Of a stretch of 5,460 bases of DNA, positions 1 through 5,460 are shown one piece after another. Each line of letters begins with the position of its first letter. Position 1 is the first letter of the stretch. A program made the position numbers and the translations under genes. The DNA is from Proteiniphilum sp. UBA4977. GTDB lineage: Bacteria > Bacteroidota > Bacteroidia > Bacteroidales > Dysgonomonadaceae. The stretch covers positions 1-5,460 of the forward strand of contig DGZP01000023.1 of NCBI GenBank assembly GCA_002398565.1. Reading direction: 5' to 3'. The notes below the pieces were generated by a model, which was not told the DNA's origin, searched no databases, and saw only the letters and a list, made by a program, of their open reading frames with translations.

Positions 1-317
1 GCGGCGGCTCCATCCGTATCCACAACAGCGAGCTGCAGCAGAAGATGTTCTCGGTGCTGGGCTTCACCCCGGAACGGGCACAAGAGCAGTTTGGCTTCCT
101 GATGAATGCCTTCAAATATGGTGCCCCCCCCCACGGAGGGATCGCCTTCGGCCTGGACCGCTTTGTATCCATCTTCGCAGGTCTCGACAGCATCCGCGAC
201 TGTATTGCCTTCCCCAAGAACAATGCCGGGCGCGATGTGATGATCGACGCGCCTTCACGGGTGGAACAGGAGCAGCTCGACGAGCTGGGCATCCTGCTCA
301 AACCGGTAAAACAATAG
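1..317 (+). CDS. aspS: Aspartyl-tRNA synthetase, C-terminal part (5' end outside window)
   Basis: This is the 3' end of the gene for cytoplasmic aspartyl-tRNA synthetase, the class II enzyme that charges tRNA(Asp) with aspartate using ATP. The reading frame is open from base 3 and gives 104 visible residues up to a TAG stop at 315-317. The class II motif 3 is plain: HGGIAFGLDRFV, whose Arg contacts ATP. It is followed by AFPKNNAGRDVMIDAPS and a closing QLDELGILL helix, the standard bacterial AspRS C-terminus. The internal ATG at 45 is not the start, because conserved catalytic-domain sequence (GGSIRIHNSELQQKM) continues upstream to the window edge. A run of nine C residues (124-132) encodes the Ala-Pro-Pro before motif 3, and the frame is intact across it. 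A hairpin terminator follows 5 bp after the stop. The identification is firm; only the missing N-terminal part is unseen. Confidence 0.97.
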   Translation, partial: GGSIRIHNSELQQKMFSVLGFTPERAQEQFGFLMNAFKYGAPPHGGIAFGLDRFVSIFAGLDSIRDCIAFPKNNAGRDVMIDAPSRVEQEQLDELGILLKPVKQ

Positions 318-322
318 GAGTC

Positions 323-352
323 AAAAAAAAGCTGCCCGCAGGCAGCTTTTTT
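323..352. terminator. Bidirectional intrinsic terminator between aspS and the oxidoreductase gene
   Basis: A perfect 6-bp GC-rich stem, GCTGCC / GGCAGC (331-336 and 341-346) with loop CGCA, is preceded by eight A residues and followed by six T residues. Read on the plus strand it gives a hairpin plus U-tract for aspS. Read on the minus strand the A-run becomes the U-tract for the converging oxidoreductase gene, which ends at 374. The A and T tracts can pair and lengthen the stem. Both genes end within 25 bp of it and nothing else fills the gap, so a shared terminator is the simplest reading. Confidence 0.9.
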
Positions 353-373
353 AATTCAGTACCAGCTATTTCA

Positions 374-1696
374 TTAAAGGCTGTATCCTTCGCTGTAGGT
401 TTTGCTGTACAGCCGGTGCGCACTGGCTTCGGCATCGTCCACAAAAGCTTCTGCAGCGGGATCCCATTTGACGGGACGGCCCAGGTCATAGGCAATGTTC
501 CCCAGCGTACACACGGTGCAGGAACGGTGTCCTATCTCCACGGGAACCGCCGGGTCTGTCTTGCTCTTCAGTGAATTGATAAAGTTCTCCAGATGGGGGA
601 TCTTCGTTTCATAAGCCCCTTCGGCCTTTTCCACCACCGGTGGCAACAGGCTGTCGTCGGAAGCAAGGTAATGTCCCCGGGATACTTCTATCCATCCCTT
701 GTCGCCCCAGAATTTCACGCCCTTGGTTTGTTTTTCGTTGAACGGCTCCTCGGTCATCACTGCGCCATCGGCATATTTGAAGGTGAGATATTTTGTGTCT
801 TTGTAGCCAGCGGGTATGATCTCAACCGGACCACTTCCATCCATGCCAAGCCCCCACTGGGCTATGTCGAACATGTGTGCCCCCCAGTCGGTAGTAAATC
901 CGCCCCCCAGCTCCTTGTACCAGCGCCAGGCTCCCCAGAACTCTTCATTCTTTTCGGGATCGAGAGAGATGGGCGGGTTGAGCTGTGCATTGTAATGTAC
1001 AAACTCCAACGGACCCAGCCACAGAGGCCAGTTCAAGTCGGCAGGTACCGGTTCCTCGGGCAGGTCGTACGGTGTGGGAGGTCCGCCCACATACGCATTT
1101 ATCCTTTCCACCTTCCCGATTTTCCCTTCCTGCACCATCTTCACTGCATGCTGGAAGTTGGCATCGGAACGCTGCTGACTGCCCACCGCCAGGATCACGC
1201 CATTGTCGCGTACGGCCTTGACCAGCTTCTGGCCCTCCTGAATGGTAAAGGTGAGCGGCTTCTCCAGATAGATGTTTTTCTTGGCAGCAGCTGCATCCAT
1301 GGCCATGAATGCATGCCAGTGGTCGGGGCTGGCAATCACCACCGCATCGATGTCTCCACGGGCAATCAGATCCTTGTAGTTTTCGTATACCTCCACCACG
1401 GGAGGCTGTTCCTGCGATGCGTAATGTTCATTCACACGCTTGAGAAAACGTTCTCTCTTGATGCCATACACATCACTTCCGGCCACTACCTGCACGCCCT
1501 CAATGCCGAGGTAACCGTTTAAAAGGTACATCGACTGCCGGCCAAGGCCGATAAATCCGAGCCGAATGACCTCTTCACCGCTCCCGGCAGCCTTGTTCTG
1601 TTTACATGAAGCAAGGAACTGCGGAAACATGGCCACGCCAATCGCACCCACGGCGGCCGTCTTGATAAATTTCCTTCTTGATAATTGATTACTCAT
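374..1696 (-). CDS. Tat-exported Gfo/Idh/MocA family oxidoreductase (putative lipoprotein)
   Basis: This is an intact 440-residue member of the Gfo/Idh/MocA family, NAD(P)-dependent enzymes that usually oxidise or reduce sugars, inositols or amino-sugar derivatives. The N-terminus is a twin-arginine signal (SRRKFIK, residues 6-12), then a hydrophobic stretch and a lipobox-like LASC with Cys31. It is therefore probably exported folded with its cofactor and lipid-anchored. The Rossmann nucleotide loop is at 47-54 (GFIGLGRQ). The family signature EKP, with its catalytic Lys, is at 145-147. The C-terminal domain carries GGG followed by D270-x3-H274 and D277, the usual catalytic Asp/His region. 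Length is normal for secreted Bacteroidota members. The ATG at 1696 is chosen because it gives exactly the Tat signal. There is no Shine-Dalgarno; the leader is A/T-rich with a TATATTTG box upstream. The substrate cannot be read from sequence. Glycoside oxidation or an NAD-dependent glycosidase of GH109 type are possibilities. No functional link to the neighbouring nitrosative-stress genes is evident. Confidence 0.9.
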   Translation of the reverse strand: MSNQLSRRKFIKTAAVGAIGVAMFPQFLASCKQNKAAGSGEEVIRLGFIGLGRQSMYLLNGYLGIEGVQVVAGSDVYGIKRERFLKRVNEHYASQEQPPVVEVYENYKDLIARGDIDAVVIASPDHWHAFMAMDAAAAKKNIYLEKPLTFTIQEGQKLVKAVRDNGVILAVGSQQRSDANFQHAVKMVQEGKIGKVERINAYVGGPPTPYDLPEEPVPADLNWPLWLGPLEFVHYNAQLNPPISLDPEKNEEFWGAWRWYKELGGGFTTDWGAHMFDIAQWGLGMDGSGPVEIIPAGYKDTKYLTFKYADGAVMTEEPFNEKQTKGVKFWGDKGWIEVSRGHYLASDDSLLPPVVEKAEGAYETKIPHLENFINSLKSKTDPAVPVEIGHRSCTVCTLGNIAYDLGRPVKWDPAAEAFVDDAEASAHRLYSKTYSEGYSL

Positions 1697-1740
1697 GACT
1701 TAGAAATAATTTAGAGATGTAATTTTTTTCTTTCCTCTGG

Positions 1741-1748
1741 CAAATATA
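1741..1748 (-). promoter_or_regulatory. Bacteroidota-type -7 box upstream of the oxidoreductase gene
   Basis: Read on the minus strand these bases are TATATTTG, an exact match to the Bacteroidota -7 consensus TAnnTTTG. It lies in the 73-bp gap between the regulator stop and the oxidoreductase start, and would give a leader of roughly 40 nt. No clear TTTG -33 element is seen at the usual distance. If active, it lets the oxidoreductase be transcribed independently of the regulator gene just upstream. Confidence 0.5.
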
Positions 1749-1769
1749 GGGTTTTAATTCGGAATCTCC

Positions 1770-2435
1770 TCATACCATCTCCTCCAGCTTATGCCGGTCG
1801 AGCACGGTAAGCTCTCTTTTATACAACCGGATGGCTCCCTCACGGATCATCTCACCCAGGGTGCGCGCCAGCGAGGGACGCTGTACTCCGAAATATTCGG
1901 CCAGTTGCGACTGCGTTCTCCTTAACATGAACGAGGGATCCCGGGGATCGGTATTCTCAAGAATATAAAGCGACAATTTACCTCTCAGGCTTTTGATCGA
2001 CATCATCTGTACCTTCTTTGAAAGGAAGACGGTCATATTGGAACTCACCCGCATAAAGTTGATCATCAGCGTTTCATTCCGCATCATCTCCTTCAGCCAC
2101 GAAGATTTGGGGATCACATAGAAAACAGTTTCCTCCATGGTAATCACATCTACCGGATAGCGGTTTTCGACAGCAACCATAAAGGCGGGCGCCAGCGGCC
2201 TCACCGGCTCAATAAATTCTATCTCCAGTACATTTCCCTCCTTGGTCACCATCTCGGTGCGCACCAGCCCGTCCATCAGCAGAAAAAGATTAAGAACGGG
2301 ATCGCCCTGTCTTACCACATACTGTCCCTTTTCCACCCTGCGCTCTTCGCTCACGGCTCGTTCGAGTATCTTTTGCGTTTCATCGGGAGAAAGATGAAAG
2401 AAAAGCGGACAGGATGAAAAATTGTATGTAGCCAT
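1770..2435 (-). CDS. hcpR: Crp/Fnr family transcriptional regulator, probable HcpR (nitrosative-stress regulator)
   Basis: This is a 221-residue Crp/Fnr-superfamily regulator. A cyclic-nucleotide-type beta-roll occupies about residues 10-110 (VEKGQYVVRQGDPVLNLFLLMDGLVR is its core). A long dimerisation helix follows at about 111-142. A C-terminal winged helix lies at about 171-212, with the helix-turn-helix QSQLAEYFGVQRPSLARTLGEM. It has one cysteine (Cys9), so it cannot hold an FNR-type [4Fe-4S] cluster, and I see no CRP-like cAMP pocket signature. A different sensor is implied; the HcpR of the related Porphyromonas gingivalis is reported to use heme. The gene is divergent from hcp, with a perfect inverted repeat in the shared intergenic region, and this supports the HcpR assignment. 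The ATG at 2435 is preceded by a TATCTTTG box and a short leader. Family is certain; the HcpR role and symbol rest on context and the operator match. The oxidoreductase follows in the same orientation after 73 bp. Confidence 0.85.
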   Translation of the reverse strand: MATYNFSSCPLFFHLSPDETQKILERAVSEERRVEKGQYVVRQGDPVLNLFLLMDGLVRTEMVTKEGNVLEIEFIEPVRPLAPAFMVAVENRYPVDVITMEETVFYVIPKSSWLKEMMRNETLMINFMRVSSNMTVFLSKKVQMMSIKSLRGKLSLYILENTDPRDPSFMLRRTQSQLAEYFGVQRPSLARTLGEMIREGAIRLYKRELTVLDRHKLEEMV

Positions 2436-2450
2436 TGTTTTGTTTGCTCA

Positions 2451-2458
2451 CAAAGATA
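2451..2458 (-). promoter_or_regulatory. Bacteroidota-type -7 box for the Crp/Fnr regulator gene
   Basis: On the minus strand these bases read TATCTTTG, matching TAnnTTTG exactly, 15 bp upstream of the regulator ATG at 2435. Transcription would start only about 10 nt before the start codon, giving a very short leader. Upstream on that strand the DNA is T-rich with no clear -33 TTTG. Confidence 0.55.
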
Positions 2459-2496
2459 GGATAAATAAAAAATATGATGACATAAAATGGCAGTTT

Positions 2497-2508
2497 TCGC
2501 CGGGGCGA
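2497..2508. repeat. GC-rich perfect 12-bp dyad in the AT-rich divergent intergenic region
   Basis: TCGCC-GG-GGCGA is a perfect 5-bp inverted repeat with a 2-bp centre, flanked by TTTT on the left and TTAAAA on the right. It stands out because the surrounding 2436-2617 region is AT-rich. It lies about 40 bp upstream of the proposed HcpR operator and about the same distance upstream of the regulator's -7 box. The two-base centre is too tight for an RNA hairpin, so a protein-binding dyad is more likely than a terminator. A chance palindrome cannot be excluded. Confidence 0.35.
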
Positions 2509-2533
2509 TTAAAAGATGTTAAACGAGTCGAAG

Positions 2534-2549
2534 TGTAACTCAGGTTACA
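2534..2549. promoter_or_regulatory. Putative HcpR operator (perfect Crp/Fnr-type inverted repeat)
   Basis: TGTAAC-TCAG-GTTACA is a perfect inverted repeat with 6-bp arms and a 4-bp spacer, the architecture of Crp/Fnr-family sites. It contains GTAAC-N4-GTTAC, which as I recall is the HcpR consensus predicted by comparative genomics for non-proteobacterial anaerobes. Its centre (2541.5) is about 41.5 bp upstream of a start at about 2583, predicted from the TAATTTTG box at 2571. That is class II activator spacing, with the site replacing the -33 element. It lies 68 bp upstream of the preferred hcp start and between hcp and the divergent Crp/Fnr gene. Confidence 0.75.
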
Positions 2550-2570
2550 AAAGTCCCGATAGGGAAACGA

Positions 2571-2578
2571 TAATTTTG
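2571..2578 (+). promoter_or_regulatory. Bacteroidota-type -7 box of the hcp promoter
   Basis: TAATTTTG matches TAnnTTTG exactly. A start near 2583 would leave a leader of about 35 nt before the hcp ATG at 2618. The position of a good -33 box is occupied by the downstream arm of the inverted repeat ending at 2549, as expected of an activator-dependent promoter. The spacer between them holds a small TCCC-GATA-GGGA dyad (2554-2565). Confidence 0.65.
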
Positions 2579-2617
2579 CAGCGGTTATCAGAATTAATCA
2601 CGAAAATAAAATCATAT

Positions 2618-4303
2618 ATGGAAAAAATGTTTTGTTATCAGTGTCAGGAAACCAGTAGAAACGAGGGATGCACGATAAAGGGCGTCTGCGGCAAAACGGC
2701 CGACGTGGCCAACATGCAGGACCTGCTGCTGTTTCTCTGCAAAGGGATATCCCACTACACGGTACGCCTGAGGACACTGGGAATTGAGATTCCCCAGATC
2801 AACAGGTTTATTACAGACAGCCTGTTCATGACGATTACCAATGCCAATTTCGACAAGAACAGGTTCATTACCCGCATCCTGATGGCCTACGAGATGCGGA
2901 ACGCTGCCAAAGAGCGCCTGATCTCCGCCGGAGGAAGCGTGGAAGGAATCACCTATGAGGGAGCTTTCTGGAGTGGAGAAACCGAGGATGAAATGAATGT
3001 GAAATCCCTTGAAGTGGGTGTGCTCGCCAGCAGGGACGAAGATGTCCGCTCACTGCGTGAACTTGTTACCTACGGGTTAAAGGGAATGGCTGCCTACGCG
3101 GAACATGCCTACAACCTGAAATATGAACAGGAGAGCATCTATGCTTTTATGCAGCAGGCACTGGTGGCCGTCACCAATGATACACTCTCCGTGGATAAAC
3201 TGACAGCACTCGTGCTGGAGACCGGCAAACAGGGAGTGGAAGTAATGGCGCTTCTCGACAAGGCCAACACCTCGAGCTACGGACATCCGGAAATCACGAA
3301 GGTGAACCTGGGCGTGCGCAGCAATCCGGGCATCCTCATCAGTGGGCATGATCTGAAGGACATGGAAGAGCTGCTGAAACAAACCGAAGGTAGCGGCGTG
3401 GATGTATATACCCACAGCGAGATGCTTCCTGCAAACTATTATCCCGCATTCAAGAAATACAGCCATTTCGTGGGGAACTACGGCAGCTCATGGTGGCATC
3501 AGACCGAAGACTTTGAACATTTCAACGGCGTGATCCTGTTCACCACCAACTGCATAGTGCCGCCAAAAAAGTCATCGACCTATACCGACAGGGTGTACAC
3601 CACGGGGGCCTCCGGGTTTGAAGGATTCAAACATATAGGTAACAGGAAGGATGGGAAACCCAAGGATTTCTCGGCGCTGATTGCACACGCCAAACAGTGT
3701 GCCGCCCCTGAAGAGATTGAAACCGGGGAGATCACGGGTGGTTTTGCACACAACCAGGTGATCGCGCTAGCCGACAAGGTGGTGGAGGCCGTGAAGACGG
3801 GAGCCATCCGCAAGTTCTTCGTCATGGGTGGCTGCGACGGCAGGATGAAAGGACGCAACTACTACACCGAGTTTGCGGAAAATATGCCCAAGGATTGTGT
3901 GATCCTCACTGCAGGTTGCGCCAAGTACCGCTACAACAAACTGCCCCTGGGCGATATCAACGGTATCCCCCGCGTACTGGATGCGGGACAGTGTAACGAC
4001 AGCTACTCCCTGGTAAAGATCGCACTCGCGCTAAAAGAGGCTTTCGCCCTTGATGACCTCAACGACCTGCCCATAGCCTACAACATTGCCTGGTACGAAC
4101 AGAAAGCGGTGATTGTACTGCTGGCACTGCTCTCCCTGGGCGTGAAGAATATCCACCTCGGCCCTACCCTGCCGGCATTCCTCTCACCCAACGTGGTGAA
4201 CGTGCTTGTCAATAACTTCGGCATCTCGGGCATCACCACAGTAGATGAGGACATGAGAATACTGCTGGGCGGACAAAAACAACAACAGCGTGTAAACGCT
4301 TAA
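2618..4303 (+). CDS. hcp: Hybrid cluster protein (Hcp), class I type
   Basis: Hcp is a cytoplasmic Fe-S/oxo enzyme that reduces nitric oxide (to N2O) and hydroxylamine, protecting anaerobes from nitrosative stress. From the ATG at 2618 the protein has 561 residues. The N-terminal cluster cysteines are C6, C9, C18 and C24, spaced C-x2-C-x8-C-x5-C. This is the class I pattern of strict anaerobes with a [4Fe-4S] cluster, not the C-x2-C-x11-C-x6-C of E. coli. All hybrid-cluster ligands are present: H244 (SGHDL), E268 (YTHSEML), C312 (TTNC), C406 (GGCDG, the persulfide Cys), C434, C459 (GQCND), E494 and K496 (EQKAV). The frame is open up to an ATG at 2516, but that would put the operator and -7 box inside the gene, and the extra 34 residues are not Hcp-like. 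The ATG at 2618 or 2627 (MFCYQC) is therefore the real start. No Shine-Dalgarno; the leader is A-rich. The next gene follows after 9 bp and is probably cotranscribed. Confidence 0.96.
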   Translation: MEKMFCYQCQETSRNEGCTIKGVCGKTADVANMQDLLLFLCKGISHYTVRLRTLGIEIPQINRFITDSLFMTITNANFDKNRFITRILMAYEMRNAAKERLISAGGSVEGITYEGAFWSGETEDEMNVKSLEVGVLASRDEDVRSLRELVTYGLKGMAAYAEHAYNLKYEQESIYAFMQQALVAVTNDTLSVDKLTALVLETGKQGVEVMALLDKANTSSYGHPEITKVNLGVRSNPGILISGHDLKDMEELLKQTEGSGVDVYTHSEMLPANYYPAFKKYSHFVGNYGSSWWHQTEDFEHFNGVILFTTNCIVPPKKSSTYTDRVYTTGASGFEGFKHIGNRKDGKPKDFSALIAHAKQCAAPEEIETGEITGGFAHNQVIALADKVVEAVKTGAIRKFFVMGGCDGRMKGRNYYTEFAENMPKDCVILTAGCAKYRYNKLPLGDINGIPRVLDAGQCNDSYSLVKIALALKEAFALDDLNDLPIAYNIAWYEQKAVIVLLALLSLGVKNIHLGPTLPAFLSPNVVNVLVNNFGISGITTVDEDMRILLGGQKQQQRVNA

Positions 4304-4312
4304 AAAAGAATC

Positions 4313-5460
4313 ATGATGAGCGAATTTATCAACAACGCAACAAAGCGAAAGGAGCAACTGAAGCACCTCCTGCTTGAACTGCATAACGGTGGAAACCCGG
4401 CCCTGCTACGCCGGCATCTGATCAGTGCCCTGAAAAATATTCCCTACAACGAGGTGGTGGAAGTAGAGCAGGAGCTGATTAACAGCAACGCGCTCACAGA
4501 AGAGGAGATACTGGACTTTTGTGACCTGCATACGGCGGTACTCGACGGGAGTATCGACTTGCAGGGAGCCAAAGAAATCCCTACAGGCCATCCGGTGGAC
4601 ACCTTCCAGCAGGAGAACCGTGCCCTTGAAAAGGAGATTGCGGCATACAAAGAGATAAAAAAGAAGATCACCGATATCCACGCTTCACAACTGCCCGGTT
4701 ACCTGATGCAGCTGCGCACCCTCTTCAACAACCTCTCCGACGTGGACAAACATTACAAACGCAAGGAGTACCTGCTCTTTCCTTTTCTGGAGAAACACCT
4801 GGTCACGGGACCTCCCAAGGTGATGTGGGGCAAACACGACGAAACACGGGAGCTGTTGAATAAGGCTCACGAGGTGCTTACTTCCCCGGTTTCATCGGTC
4901 GATTTCTTCCGTGCGGCCGGACTGCCTGTACTGGATCATGCCGTAAAGATGATCGCCGGCATGATCATGAAGGAGGAGGAAATCCTTTTTCCCATGGCAA
5001 TGGATACACTTTCGGAGGAAGAGTGGTACAGGGTTTATGCGGAGACGCCCGAGTTTGGCTACTGCCTCTATGACCCGGAAGAGGAATGGCATCCGCAGGG
5101 TGTGAAAGTGGAAAAGCAGGAGTATACCGCGTCGGATGGCATCAGGCTTTCTTCGGGTGCTTTCAATACCGAAGAGCTGGAGGCGCTCTTCCTGCACCTA
5201 CCCATCGACATCACCTTTGTGGACAAAAATGACAAGGTGCGTTTTTTCTCGCACAGCCCCAACAGGGTGTTCGAACGCAACCGCGCCATCCTGGGGCGCG
5301 ACGTGCGCATGTGCCACCCACCCGGGAGTGTGCACGTGGTGGAACAGATTCTGCAAGATTTTAAGAGCGGAAAAGAAAACAGGGCAGTGTTCTGGATCTC
5401 GGGATTTCAAAAAGAGCGTTTCATTGTGATAGAATATCACGCCGTACGCGGAAATGAGGG
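4313..5460 (+). CDS. DUF438-hemerythrin-PAS protein (3' end outside window)
   Basis: The frame is open from the ATG at 4313 (a second ATG follows at 4316, equally plausible) to the window edge, giving 382 visible residues without a stop. A helical DUF438 domain covers about residues 12-88. A hemerythrin-like HHE four-helix bundle covers about 90-230, with candidate iron ligands H93 (GHPVDTF), H147 and E152 (HYKRKEYLLFP), H175 (KHDE), H209 and E221-E223 (KEEEILFP). A PAS domain begins near 287 (LEALFLHLPIDITFVDKNDKVRFFS is split across its first strands) and contains GRDVRMCHPP with Cys334. There is no signal peptide or membrane segment, so it is cytoplasmic. Proteins of this architecture occur in anaerobes, but their biochemical role is not settled. 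O2/NO sensing, or scavenging and repair like YtfE/RIC, are the likely options. It lies 9 bp after hcp with no promoter between, so it should share hcp regulation. Some tens of C-terminal residues are probably missing. Confidence 0.92.
   Translation, partial: MMSEFINNATKRKEQLKHLLLELHNGGNPALLRRHLISALKNIPYNEVVEVEQELINSNALTEEEILDFCDLHTAVLDGSIDLQGAKEIPTGHPVDTFQQENRALEKEIAAYKEIKKKITDIHASQLPGYLMQLRTLFNNLSDVDKHYKRKEYLLFPFLEKHLVTGPPKVMWGKHDETRELLNKAHEVLTSPVSSVDFFRAAGLPVLDHAVKMIAGMIMKEEEILFPMAMDTLSEEEWYRVYAETPEFGYCLYDPEEEWHPQGVKVEKQEYTASDGIRLSSGAFNTEELEALFLHLPIDITFVDKNDKVRFFSHSPNRVFERNRAILGRDVRMCHPPGSVHVVEQILQDFKSGKENRAVFWISGFQKERFIVIEYHAVRGNE

Noticed and set aside
124..132. Run of nine C residues in aspS, a possible slippage or phase-variation tract.
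   Set aside because: It encodes the Ala-Pro-Pro just before class II motif 3 in an essential gene and the frame is intact; ordinary codon choice explains it.
298..495. Minus-strand 65-codon frame spanning the aspS end and the oxidoreductase 3' end.
   Set aside because: It runs through the intrinsic terminator and overlaps two real genes; no motif or promoter supports it.
593..1522. A 309-codon open frame on the plus strand, antisense to the oxidoreductase gene.
   Set aside because: The opposite strand encodes a full Gfo/Idh/MocA protein with Tat signal, Rossmann loop and EKP motif. The antisense translation has no recognisable domain and is rich in His/Cys/Arg as expected of a shadow frame.
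2613..2620. CATATATG palindrome at the hcp start codon.
   Set aside because: Short AT-rich self-complementary octamer in an A/T-rich leader; expected by chance and not positioned like an operator.
3077..3858. Minus-strand open frames opposite hcp.
   Set aside because: They overlap conserved Hcp ligand regions entirely, have no recognisable motifs and no promoter-like sequence; they are shadows of hcp codon usage.
4406..5440. Several minus-strand open frames and a plus-strand frame at 5136-5429 over the right end.
   Set aside because: The continuous plus-strand frame from 4313 to the window edge encodes coherent DUF438, hemerythrin and PAS domains, so the others are out-of-frame shadows.

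Overview
This window looks like a chromosomal segment of an anaerobic Bacteroidota bacterium, most likely of the order Bacteroidales. Three things suggest this. Promoter-like boxes of the Bacteroidota form TAnnTTTG precede three of the genes. Start codons lack Shine-Dalgarno sequences and follow A-rich leaders instead. The protein types also fit: a twin-arginine secreted Gfo/Idh/MocA lipoprotein and an anaerobe-type hybrid cluster protein. The genus is not resolved from sequence alone.

Layout: the left edge holds the 3' end of aspS (aspartyl-tRNA synthetase, + strand). It ends in a compact hairpin flanked by A and T tracts, which can act as a shared bidirectional terminator. On the minus strand, facing aspS, lies an intact exported Gfo/Idh/MocA-type oxidoreductase (440 aa). 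Behind it in the same orientation is a Crp/Fnr-family regulator (221 aa). A 182-bp divergent intergenic region separates the regulator from a plus-strand pair: hcp (hybrid cluster protein, 561 aa from the preferred start) and, 9 bp later, a DUF438-hemerythrin-PAS protein. The last gene is cut off by the right edge, with 382 residues visible and no stop.

The most interesting part is the right half, from about 1770 to 5460. The regulator, hcp and the hemerythrin/PAS gene look like a self-contained nitrosative-stress (NO/hydroxylamine) module. The divergent region contains a perfect 16-bp inverted repeat, TGTAAC-TCAG-GTTACA. It is placed so that its centre falls about 41.5 bp upstream of the start predicted from the TAATTTTG box. 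That is the geometry of a class II Crp/Fnr-activated promoter, and the repeat resembles the HcpR operator. The proposed circuit is therefore: the Crp/Fnr protein (HcpR-like) senses NO or a related signal and activates hcp plus the hemerythrin/PAS gene. Hcp reduces NO or hydroxylamine. The di-iron/PAS protein plays a sensing, scavenging or repair role comparable to that of YtfE/RIC beside Hcp in enterobacteria. The families and motifs are read directly from the sequence; the circuit is inference.

No tRNA, rRNA, CRISPR array, insertion sequence or attachment site was seen.
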